Positions 52,783 through 62,800 of a stretch of 64,000 nucleotides of DNA are shown one piece after another. The notes beneath the pieces are model-generated. The model was not told where the DNA came from, did no database searches, and was given only the letters and a program-made list of their open reading frames with translations. Source of the stretch: Fistulifera solaris (taxonomy: Eukaryota > Bacillariophyta > Bacillariophyceae > Naviculales > Stauroneidaceae). Location of the stretch: positions 496,001 to 560,000 of the forward strand of contig AP026152.1 of NCBI GenBank assembly GCA_030295235.1, read 5' to 3'. Each line of letters opens with the position of its first letter. Position 1 is the stretch's first letter. The translations under genes and the position numbers were made by a program.

Positions 52783-54246
52783 ATGAAGTTTGTATTCTCC
52801 TCGTTCCTTGTTTTGCTCGCCGCGTTGCAGTCGGCGACGGCTCAAGGCATCGACTGTGTCGCGACATGCGTCGACGATGTGTGCACCTTTACGGCTAAAG
52901 TCAACCTCTATGCTGGAGAGCTCGGATACTTTACATTTGAGGAATGTGGTGGCATTCGCAGTCCTACTTTGGGCATCGAATTGGGAAAGACTTACCGCTT
53001 TGTTCAGGTACGAAGAGTGCTGGGGTAATTCTTTCCTCATTTCTGTGTTCTTTGTGGCTCAACGGACGGGGTATCTTACGCACCCTTATTACCACAGGCC
53101 GACCGAACCAATTACTACCATCCATTGGGTTTCGCTTACTTCCCCGATGGTGCTCATGCGGACAAAGATGAACTGGAACCATCCATTGTGCCGCCAGGAT
53201 CCAGCAGCACTTGTAACACGACGGAAACCTGTCCTGCACCCAAGTACTTTCAAGACGGAGTCTACTTGGGAGACTGGATGCACCAAGATACCAGCATCGA
53301 CTCCACGGGAGACTTTGGTCTCGATCATTACGAGCCCAAATTTTTCATCCGCTCGGTGATTGGTTGGGCTATGGTGCTTTTGAAGTTCAACTGACCTTTG
53401 ACGTCGACGACTTTGCTCAGGATTTGTTTTATTTCTGTCACGTAAGTGTTTTACAAGAGAAAAGCTTGCATGGTCAGGACTTATAATTATCGCTAATAAC
53501 CGCGTTTTCGTTTCGCATTTTAGATCCACGAGTTCATGACCGGACGTATCAAGTTAATGAATGAAGCGGGAGAACCATTGGTGGCGGAAAACATCCCTGC
53601 TTTGGAGTACACGTATGATGAGGTCGACGCGTTCGATGAAACGTGCGGTACTTTTAATACTTCCAGCTACCGACTCCCCGATGGAGAGTTTGCCGGTCAG
53701 TGCCCTGAACGCTTTGTCTGCGAAACCGCGGAGTCGCGATTTCTGCAGAGTGACGGCAATACATCGAGCCCCCTACAAGCCTTCTCGACGTGCTTGGATG
53801 CTATGAATTGCGCCATGATGGTTGGAATGACGACCCACGCCACGAGTCCTATTGGTTTATTCATTCATCAGATGATCCCTCACCATCAAAACGCCGTCAA
53901 TATGGCCAAGGCATTGTTAAAAACGGGAGGAATGGGAGCCTGTGAGGATTTGACCAATGAAGAAGATCCCAATTGCATTATGGAATATATGATGTATGAA
54001 ATTATTAATAACCAAAATCATCAGATTCAAACCATGCGAGCCGTCTTGGAGACCTTGCAAGAGCCTGCCTACGCCGATTGTGTCGTAACCGCCGGACACG
54101 ATCACGACGAAGAAGTCACCGGAAGCGATGATGCGTTAGCCAATGAGACAAGCACGAATGGTGAAGGCACTGGTTCATCGGGCGCATGGACTCTGGGTCA
54201 CAGTCTGTTTACCGTCCTAGTTGCAGCTTTATGGATTTTGGCGTAA
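52783..54246 (+). CDS. secreted cupredoxin-DUF305 fusion, probable GPI-anchored copper protein
   Basis: Inferred 430 residues. Signal peptide (MKFVFSSFLVLLAALQSATA|Q). The N-terminal ~200 residues form a cupredoxin-like domain: NYYHPLGFAYFPDGAH and the copper-site motif FYFCHIHEFMTGRI (Cys, His and Met in type-1 spacing). The second half contains DUF305 with its hallmark FIHQMIPHHQNAVNMAKAL and NQNHQIQTMRAVL. The C-terminus is a Ser/Gly spacer and a hydrophobic tail (SLFTVLVAALWILA), as for a GPI anchor. The cyanobacterial DUF305 protein CopM binds copper, so both halves point to extracellular copper binding (inference). Introns 53008-53097 and 53442-53523. One T is missing in the T5 run 53341-53345; restoring it gives FFHPLGDWLGYG. 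Confidence 0.85.
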
Positions 54247-54459
54247 AAAAGTTTGTCAGTTATAGTGGTTGCCCATAAAAGTAAATATTGAAACCTTATT
54301 AGATAGGTCTGTAATGATAATTATTTGTAAGACTCATGCCCTTCGTGAGCGTTTCGCCACAAACAATGAATGCAGCTGATAAGATAGTTTCTTTCGTGCA
54401 AGCTTTGCTGGGTGGTTTCCATTTATGCGTACAGCCTTTTCCATCTCGCTTCATTTACA

Positions 54460-56437
54460 TCACTTCTCTGGGAGCTTGATTTTTCCCAACATGTTAAAAT
54501 GGTCACCGACAGAGACCAAAGTGTTCGCCGTGATTGCTCCTGAGGCAGCGGTAGCCGGAACGCCGATGCTAGGGAACGTGTAATCTCCGCACATGTAAAA
54601 GCCATTCAGCGGTGTCTTGTGTCCGGGCAAAGTCTGACCTAAGCCTACATCAACACGTGGTCCATAACTTCCCTTGCTTCTTCTTAAAAAATCGCTCGTG
54701 GGTCAAGGGAGTTCCTATTTGCAAAGTCCCAGGAACCAGTCTTTCTCTTGCGTTTGGCACATACTCTTCAAAGCAACTCCAGAGAAAGTCTGCAGCTTCT
54801 TCTTTTTCTTTCGATATTCCTCGGAATTCCTATCCATGTTCTCCCACCATTCATCTGTTAAAACTTGTAAGCATGCATCCAAAATGCATCTTGAAAACAA
54901 AAGTAAAAGTACTTACATGGCTCTGTTGCTGGTGTGTAACAGTGTATCTGTGGAAACGTCAAAACTTGCACTGAGTGTCGGCGATGATTGCACGAAAGTG
55001 ATGCTCATCAGCTTACCACATGTTTGCCTTCAGGTGCCATGCTAGGATCTATCAAAGAGGGCATGCTGCACAATACAATATTGCGAGGAGCTTCCACGCC
55101 TCCCGGTAGATTCCAATCTCGAATCACAGCCCATTGTGCAGGGGAAATCGGCGCTCGCTTCGGTCGGCAGACCGGTTGCGTCAATACCCGCATGAAGATG
55201 AATAAATGACCTCAGATCTTTTACTCCTCCTTCTGCCGGGTCTGTACTGATCATTTTGTCCATGTGTGCTACCATTTCCTTTGAAAGTGCGCTACTTTTC
55301 TTTGCGGATGACAATAGCAGGTTGGTGACGTACGGATCCGCATTCGACACAACGGCTTCCTTCGCCCTTACAACTTTCCCACCTCTTAACCTTACTCCAA
55401 CGGCCTTTCCATTTTCAACTAGGATTTCGTCCACGTGACTATTCAAACACACCTTGGAAGGAGAGTGTTTACGAACGGCTCGAACGAGCGCATTAACAAT
55501 AGCCCCGAACCTCCTTTTGGATAATCCAATGTCACCCCCGGACGATACCAATCGGCCAACATGTACGACATGACCGTGTTAAGTGTACCTCGTGCGGGAA
55601 GTCCTTGCAAAAGAAAGCACAGCATATCGAGCCAATTGCGAACAAATTCATCCTTGATTTGCATCTCATCCATGATGTTACCGAATGGTTCCGTCAGCTT
55701 GGATCCTTGTGAAAATGTCATGAGCAACTCTTTGGGATATTTCAAAAGCGTCAAAACGACCGCCGGATCTTCTCGCAACGCCATAGACGTCAATGCCTGC
55801 GAGGCATCCGACAAGGGTTTCATTCGTTCCATTAATGCGGCAAACTCGGCTTGTGCGTGCGGACCTCCGTATTTTTGTAATACATCTCCAAATTCTTCCG
55901 GACCAATTTTGGCGGCGAATTTTTCTCCACTCGGTAACACGGTCCCCCAACGATCGTATTTGATCCATTCACAATCTTCTCCGACAATTTGAAAGATGTT
56001 TTTGAGCGGATTTGGGGATCGTTCGGAACTAAACCCCGAATAGAGGGATGGTCCGCTCTCAAAATGAAAGCCGCGTCGTTCCCATGTGTGAGCGCATCCG
56101 CCCGGTGCATCGTGTGACTCCAAAATCACCACTTTATATTCGACAAAAGAGCAGAAATCAGAGAGAGAAAAATGGAATCGACAGAGCAATGGATAATGCA
56201 TCACCGTCATTCCTTACCCACTTTATATCTTACCATTCTTTTGCAATGCGACAAAAGAGCCCCACACGAAAGACCTGCCAAGCCTGAACCTATGATAACG
56301 ACATCGGCCTCAGAGGGAACTTCATCACTTTTCACCGTTGCCGATAAGTGCGATGATCTGCCGACAACTTGGGCAGGGCCAAAGGCATTCACACAGGACG
56401 CCATAGAGCAAAGACAAAGTGCAGAATGCAATTTCAT
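54460..56437 (-). CDS. CRTISO/phytoene-desaturase-like plastid flavoprotein
   Basis: Inferred 586 residues. Leader MKLHSALCLCSMASCVNAF|GPA has an ASAF-like site. FAD dinucleotide-binding motif ADVVIIGSGLAGLSCGALL, then ILESHDAPGGCAHTW, DYPKGGSGAIVNALVRAV and the C-terminal GFYMCGDYTFPSIGVPATAA block, typical of carotenoid isomerase/CrtI-family enzymes. Diatoms have several CRTISO-like paralogues acting in carotenoid metabolism; the exact reaction is unknown. Introns 56217-56132, 55016-54948 and 54916-54855 leave a 31-bp microexon (54947-54917, IHCYTPATEP). Four run-length breaks: 55503-55506, 55141-55144, 54803-54807 and 54686-54691. The net change is zero, and the corrected protein has normal family length. 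Confidence 0.85.
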
Positions 56438-56773
56438 GATTTTTTCCTTATGCAGATGCACCTTCTATCTCCCAGCTGCTTGCAGAGTTGTCAATGGTTT
56501 GGTTCTCGCTATTCTAAGCCTACTCGTCATCGTCATCGTATCGCGATCATGGCTATACTTTTATCTTTTTGCGCGAGGAAAACGAATGAGGTGGTAAAAT
56601 TTCGATCCGGTATTCAAAGGAATTATTTGGAGTACCGTTTCCTTCTGGATCGGTACTCATCCGTTGACGCCAAATTTTCCTCATATTTTGCGTCCGTTGA
56701 AAAACCGAGGTGCACCGCCCCGAACAACAAACAAACCACTCAACAATTCTGCCATCTCTTACCTTTCTTAACC
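56438..56773. other. divergent promoter spacer
   Basis: About 330 bases between the divergent CRTISO-like and duplicated-membrane-protein genes. No gene or repeat recognised. Confidence 0.4.
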
Positions 56774-59049
56774 ATGAAGTCTTGGTTTATACAGCATTCG
56801 AGCCGCTTGTGGTCGTGGCTGCCCAGTAGCAAGACGTCCATTTTATTGGCCTGTATGGTGACGTGGGCATTGAGCATCACTACGGTCTCACGATGTACAT
56901 TTGTTCGGCAACGATCGCTTTCGGGCGAAACTCCTTCGATCGAATTGGGAATGTTCTCGAAAGCCGTCTACGATGACCGTGGTAGCCTTTTAGGATGCGT
57001 GTCTTACACGGACACCCATTTTGATGCCATGTTTCGAGTGGCCCGCATCGCCGGTGTCATCTCTTCTGTCTGCAGTACCATGGTATTGTTCGGCGTGTCG
57101 GCGGCGATTCTTTTTGTCCTCGTGCTTGCAACAGCCTCTGGTCCTGGTCTCGTTTTCTCCTGGCCACGGGCACGGTGGCACAGCTCTTTACTTTTTCGAT
57201 CATGAATAGCACACAATGTCAGGGCGGAGACACATCCTGCCAACTCCATAGTGTCGGAAAGTTGACCATCTTCAATATTCTGTTACTGGCCGGACTGGCA
57301 GTCGCGTTGTTTTGGGAGAATCGACCGTTTCATCCTGCACTATATTTACGGGCCGATGCACTCGAAACGGATACCATTTTGAGTGACCGGACTCCTCCCC
57401 ATCACACCAAAACAAATGGCGCTCAACACACACATCCCAATCGTAGCACAGAAGATATGCAAGAGACGGGTCAAGTCCATCATGCCTCGCTACAAGGGCA
57501 AATCGAAGCATATGGCTTTGTCGACCCGTCGAGCAGTGTCGCCGAAAATGAATTGAGCATTCAGCATTTGAGAAGCTTTCGGTTTCTTACCATGCTTCTC
57601 GTCACTGTGGCTTGGATTGTGTCAATTGTGGGGACCAGTCGCTGTACGCTCTTGCTGGTAGGACCGAATGGTGGATCTCGCGCGGACTATGCCGGACTCG
57701 GACTTTTCAGCCGTGCGGCCTACGACGACTCAATCTCATTGGGTGTCTGGCCTATCCGAAGTACGCCACGAACGATTTTGACGCAGCCTTCCAGGCCAGT
57801 CGAGTGTTTGGAGCGATTGCCGCATTTTGTTGTCCGCAATCTTCTTTTTGTGCAGTCTTCTGCTCTTTTCAAACGAGCCAAGGATGAGATCTGGATTATC
57901 ACGAGGATTCTAATGCCCTGTGCCACAATATCGCAACTATTGGTGTTTGTGGCGTTCAAGACCAAGACTTGTTCCGCATCTGATCTGATAGAATGTCGTC
58001 CCGGACCGTCTGCGGTTGTTGTGATCCTGAACGTTTTTCTTCTTGTTGTACTTTCTGTCGGGTTTTTCATTTTTCCGCCGCCACCTGGACCAATTTTCCG
58101 GTTTCACAATGATCAAAGTGATACATCTACGATGGTATCTCGTCCGAATCGACAGGATGGACAAAATGCAGTGAGCACACCAGAAAGGGCGCAGAATGGA
58201 AAACGGAACCATTCGAGGAGAGTAGTTGCGGTTCGACCTCCCGGATCTCCCATATCGGCTACGTCACTCGATCTTCCCAGTCTGGAGCACTCGCCATGTC
58301 CAGATCGGTCTCATCATGATACTTCAAACTCGAGCGAGAATCCGCCGAAGCGAGTACGCATTGCCGCCGAGCCTGCCGAAACCATCATGGTGCAAGTGGA
58401 GTATACGGAAAAGGAAAAGCGTACTACCAAGACTGTCACTCATCCAGATGGATCGAAAACAATAACAACAACCATCGAACGATATCAAGACCCGAAAACT
58501 AAGAATATCAAGAAGAAAACAAAGCCGTTACCGCAAGCCAAGGAATCGGCCCCGGCTCGAACACAAAAACCAATCATTCCAGCACAAAAAGATATGCCAA
58601 AAAGGGAGGAGGCGACCAAGGCAAAAACGTTTGAACCAAAGCAATCTAGTGTGACGACAATCCCAGACGCAGCGACGAAACCATTGGAAGCTTCCGGTGA
58701 CGGACCTCAAGTGCCTGAATTTTTCCTCAAACTAGGCTCTCTGAAGAAAACCGATTGTCTTTCTGCACAGGAAATGGCCGAACAGGCTAAACAACAAAGC
58801 GCCGAAGTCGAAAAAGTGGTAAGTTGACCAAATGCAGACCAAGGATTGTGTTGTTCACCTGATTCAAAACTAACCAACCTTGTTTGTTATGCACAGGAGA
58901 AGCCAAGGCCTGTTTTACCAAAGGATTTCTTTGAGCAAAAGGATCCTACGTCTATGGCGAACAACCCTGACGACAAAGAAGCATCAAACGAACCAATAAC
59001 TCCCGGTGTAAAGAATCTTCGAGAAATGTTTGAAAAGAGTACAAAATAG
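56774..59049 (+). CDS. internally duplicated multi-pass membrane protein, unknown
   Basis: Inferred 733 residues, not recognised. Two copies of a ~190-residue module, each with about four hydrophobic helices. The conserved core is W...SIT/V..SRCTF/L, LGMFSKAVYDDRGSLLGC in copy 1 and LGLFSRAAYDDSNLIGC in copy 2, then DAMFRVARIAGVISS / DAAFQASRVFGAIAA. A cytosolic tail of ~270 residues rich in Lys, Thr and Pro follows (TVTHPDGSKTITTTIERYQD). The topology is tetraspan-like, but I see no CCG motif. Intron 58819-58896 (GTAAGT...CAG) leads to a last exon encoding EKPRPVLPKDFFEQKDP. Breaks at 57153-57156, ~57735, 57825-57828 and 57866-57869, each one base short. Confidence 0.75.
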
Positions 59050-59190
59050 TCAACGTAGCGTATATTAGTGCATATGTTTTTATAACAGTTACGGTATTGT
59101 TGGCAAAAGGCTTTGAGTTAACCGAAAATAGTCTGTGCAAAGTGATTGAATCGCAACGCCAGAGCGAGTCGCGATGAACCAGAGCAAAAC

Positions 59191-60415
59191 TTAATCTTCC
59201 TTAAGATGTAAATATTTCGGATCAGCCAGTTTTCTTGGTTTGTAAAACAGTTTAAAGCCGAAAAGAGTCCAGCCACGATGAAAAAGTATCCCGGACCCAA
59301 AAAGACGGTAGCAAATGTACTGTTTCGTCCACCAAATATCGATGTAGTGCCCATTATGAGAGTCTTGGAGCCCCGAAACCTTTGCACAACGTAGTTGTTG
59401 TTGATTTGAAAGGTTATCTTTTCACCCGCGGCGATCGGTTGATCAATCCATCCATACAATTTTCGAAAGTCGGGATTCACAGCAATCCGCATCCAAACGG
59501 CAAAATGTTCATTTTGAACATGCTCCAAAGGACTGACGATCTTGGGATAGGTTTCATACAAATACTGAACCGTATCTTCATCAGGATAAAAGTAGCGATA
59601 ACAAAGGCCGTCTCTCTTGTCTACCGCTGGCTCTTGACACGACCAATCCTCACCTTCGCAACACGCTGGTGTGCATCCAATATCGTCGGGACATACCTCT
59701 TTTTAAAACCTCGCGCGGGCTGAAATTTGTACTCAAGATCCGTTCCCCACGCGATTCCCTCTTCGATCATTTGCAGATCCGCCCCGGACGCATCTTTGCC
59801 TTCAACTAACGTAATGATATCATTGAACATGGTGTTGGCCGTCAATCCGCAAGGATTTAGGTAAATGTTGCCCAATTTGTGCAGCGGACTGCAAAGAGAT
59901 CATCACCGGTGATGGTCTCCCCCGCAACTGATACTCATCGCGATTCGTATAATAACTGCGATGATTCTGATAGAAATTACTGAGTTCATAATGAATAAAG
60001 ATCGGCGGATTCATATCCCGGGGTGCCGTCAGCGTAATATTGCAATTGTGATCCGCATTGTACGTATTGTTAATGCCACATTGCCGGACAATCGGATCGT
60101 CGTCATGACCATAAGCGTCGTACGTGACTTTCATTTCCACGACGTCTTTCTGAATGGAATCAATTTTGTAGCCTTTCAAAGACAAGCGAAAGGTCAGAAT
60201 CGGTTATTGAAGCACTTCCGAGTTGAATTACACATACCGACGGGTACCATGATAATTCCAAGATAAAGCAATGCGATACTGACCCATTTCGGGTCCAAAA
60301 TAGGTGACCATGCTTCGATTCTCTGCTGATTGAAGGCATTATCGACCGGCCGATTGAGTTGCTCCGACGGATCCAGCGCAGACTCGTTCTCGTCATCGTG
60401 TTCGCTGCCTGCCAT
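59191..60415 (-). CDS. CDC50/LEM3 family, P4-ATPase flippase beta subunit
   Basis: Inferred 386 residues. CDC50 proteins escort P4-type phospholipid flippases from the ER and are needed for activity. Helix 1 is WVSIALLYLGIIMVPVG, and helix 2 near the C-terminus is FLGPGYFFIVAGLFFGFKLF. The ectodomain shows SNFYQNHRSYYTNRD, the signature NIYLNPCGLTANTMFND, four Cys in DIGCTPACCEGEDWSC, and MGTTSIFGGRNSTF. Intron 60237-60173 (GTATGT...AAG, 65 bp) follows exon 1, joining VPVG to YKIDSIQ. Three breaks: 59893-59895 (one base over), 59700-59704 (one short) and 59261-59264 (one short). Corrected, it ends YKPRKLADPKYLHLKED, as in the family. Confidence 0.9.
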
Positions 60416-60929
60416 TCTTATAAGCTTATTACAGGATTAGAGACCAAGATAAGTCTATGAAAGAGAAACAATCGGTTATTATACCATGTACTGTAGCGAG
60501 GTCTTTTGTTGTTTGCGTTCGTTTTGCTTTGGGCGGTCGTCGCCTTGTTGCGGTCTTTTTTTGCCAAGTGCGGCCACTCAGTACCGGTCCGGCATTTTTT
60601 CGTAGGAACGACGAGGAAGCTCCGCAGCGAGTATGAAACAAAGAGAACGTTTCGACTATACGAGTGAAATGTTCCGTTACGAGTACACATCGTTATTGAC
60701 TAGATTCCGTTGGTGTTGGTATATAGGTCTTAATGTATATTACTTTTTCTTTTTCTGTTTTTTACATAAGCAGTACCCTTTAAATAGATCTGTAATGAGC
60801 GAGGCGGTGTGATGGATGCATGTTTTTGCTTTTTGTCAACACAAAAATGGGCAAAGAGCTTGATGACACTGGTGCCATTTCTATCCTTCTCAAACGATCT
60901 CTAGAAAAAAGTCTTAGGACAAGCCAAAC
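60416..60929. other. divergent spacer
   Basis: About 510 bases between divergent CDC50 and the small Cys-rich membrane protein. It contains TTTTTCTTTTTCTGTTTTTT-like T-rich sequence near 60740. No gene recognised. Confidence 0.4.
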
Positions 60930-61217
60930 ATGAACTCCATGTCCTTTCTGTTGCTGGGGATGCTGATCAGCTATGCCCAAGGCGAACAATATCTCCGTGC
61001 TTTACCAGGGGCCGAGGATTACTTTGATATGCATCGAATTTCTTCCATTGAACTCGGCTTTGCTGCGGGAGTTTCCGCGACAGTTCTTCTCTTAATTCTC
61101 TTTATTTGCTGCTGTTGCTGCGGTAGATGGAGTCTGTGGGATATTGTGGCATTAGTCTGTATATGGGATATGTGTTGTGATCGAAGGGGCGTCGATCCGT
61201 GCTTTGTCGCATTGTAA
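60930..61217 (+). CDS. small signal-peptide/one-helix protein with CCCCC motif
   Basis: 95 residues. Signal peptide (MNSMSFLLLGMLISYAQG|E), short ectodomain, membrane helix (LGFAAGVSATVLLLILFI) running into CCCCCGRWSLWDIVALVCIW and DMCCDRRGVDPC. The Cys cluster at the membrane face could be palmitoylated or bind metal. Small proteins of this layout recur in diatom proteomes, but no function is known to me. The frame is intact and the length is short, so confidence is moderate. Confidence 0.6.
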   Translation: MNSMSFLLLGMLISYAQGEQYLRALPGAEDYFDMHRISSIELGFAAGVSATVLLLILFICCCCCGRWSLWDIVALVCIWDMCCDRRGVDPCFVAL

Positions 61218-61649
61218 TGTGAAATGCATGGTGATGGTCGGTCGCCCTTAGCTTATCTACTGCACATATGAATCAAAAATGCTGATTATACATGCAATGA
61301 ACCGAATGATATTCAGAAAAAGACTTACACGCAAAGCAAAGAGCGCTTTGTAACGTCACTTTCGGTCTCATGCTTTCGAACTCTTTGAACACATTATGAC
61401 AAGGGTCTTTGAGTTTCTTACAATGCTTACTTTTTACCAATAACAAGACGCGAGCAAGCAAGTAAGTTTGGTGAGCTAGTCCTTGCAGACGTCGCACGAA
61501 CTCATGTTTGTGGTGTTTGATTCCGTTTTCGAAGATAGTCAAATTAGCTTAAACGGAGTAAATAGTTAAACAGATTGTACCGCCCAATTATTTTGAAGCA
61601 GTAATTTCAATGAACTCAAGTGATTTCGTCAGGGCTTTAAATTAACCAT
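61218..61649. other. intergenic spacer, convergent
   Basis: About 430 AT-rich bases between convergent genes. Small ORFs on the minus strand here lack family features. Nothing else seen. Confidence 0.4.
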
Positions 61650-62459
61650 TTATGCCTGCAATTCGTTGTGATCATCCTCGCAAAAGCTGTCCTCTTTTGT
61701 AAGACCCGGCCAATTGACTGAACAGAATTCGACCCAACTTTGCTGCTTGAGTACAGCATCGTCGCAGTCATACTGTTCTTTTGAAGCTACATGAATCGAC
61801 TTGTTCGGATTTTCGCGGCAGTATACGGCACTGCGACCCCATTGATCCTCAGTAAACCTTTTATTGTGTCCACCCCATAAACAAATGGGCTTTTGGGCAA
61901 TCACCGCACTCGATTGCAGCTCACCGAGTGTGTGCAATACACGACCACAAGAAGCCCCACACCAGCCGTCCTTTTGAATTGGCCAGTTCACGACCAAGCC
62001 ACAGACACGAAACTCTTGTACAACAGATGACAGTTCGTCGAGTACTTGCGAGCGCAACCGTTTGCGATTGTTGACCAACTTGTGCTCCAAGCGTATCGAC
62101 GGAATGGCTTCCGGTGACTCTCCTAAAGAAGGATGCGAAGCTACCGTAAGATCCATTTGTTGCTTGCGTATGGTGACATTGAGAACGCTCCCTGACGCTT
62201 TGTGCCAGTCGAGTGCTTGAGCGATACGCTTGGGTGACTTGAGCAGATGAGTGATGGATGACATTGCTTCTTGCTTCCTTATGGGTTCGTTTCCATCCGA
62301 AAAACTTTTACTTTCTACATTCAACAGCTTTCTTGCTTCAGCTAGGCATGATGTGCAGGAAGATGAAGAAAGCTTTTGTTCTTGTAATGTTGTGATGTTT
62401 TCTTTTCTCGTGTCTTTTCGTTGTCGCCAGATTTTGTTGTGCGAGAAAAAAGAATTCAA
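61650..62459 (-). CDS. YqgF/RuvX-like (RNase H fold) protein, divergent
   Basis: 269 residues. The core reads like a divergent YqgF/RuvX domain: LDWHKASGSVLNVTIRK (a Asp-centred first strand), then VVQEFRVCGLVVNWPIQKDG, GASCGRVLHTLGELQ, PICLWGGHNKRFTEDQWGRS. YqgF proteins take part in pre-rRNA processing or Holliday-junction resolution in bacteria. The late Asp and DER motif are not conserved (WGGHNKRFTED instead), so activity is unclear. N-terminal ~75 residues are basic and Ser-rich and could be an organelle targeting extension. The frame is intact. The assignment is tentative. Confidence 0.6.
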   Translation of the reverse strand: MNSFFSHNKIWRQRKDTRKENITTLQEQKLSSSSCTSCLAEARKLLNVESKSFSDGNEPIRKQEAMSSITHLLKSPKRIAQALDWHKASGSVLNVTIRKQQMDLTVASHPSLGESPEAIPSIRLEHKLVNNRKRLRSQVLDELSSVVQEFRVCGLVVNWPIQKDGWCGASCGRVLHTLGELQSSAVIAQKPICLWGGHNKRFTEDQWGRSAVYCRENPNKSIHVASKEQYDCDDAVLKQQSWVEFCSVNWPGLTKEDSFCEDDHNELQA

Positions 62460-62800
62460 AGGAAGAAAAGGTGCGGCGTTTTGGAGTGCAATAGAATGTA
62501 GGCGGAAGGAAAAAGACTCTCAAAGTGTACCCAATACGGTACTCGTGTTCGGTAGCCATCGCACTGTTTTGTATCGATCCTGCAAGAAGATTTTGTTGCT
62601 GCCGGAGTATTTTCCGATCGCTGAAAAGTCAACAAGTCGTAGCAGCTAGGTATCCGTGATTTCGAATCATCCCACCGATCATAGACTAGATAGAAAAAGG
62701 TATTGGATAAAATGCTAGAATCATATCGGACAATACCCAAGTTCTGATCAACAATGCTACAGTAATGTCTGCATCATCCCTCGAGGTCAAACATGTCCTT
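62460..62800. other. intergenic spacer, nothing recognised
   Basis: About 340 bases upstream of the YqgF-like gene and downstream of the fumarase gene. No gene or repeat found. Confidence 0.4.
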
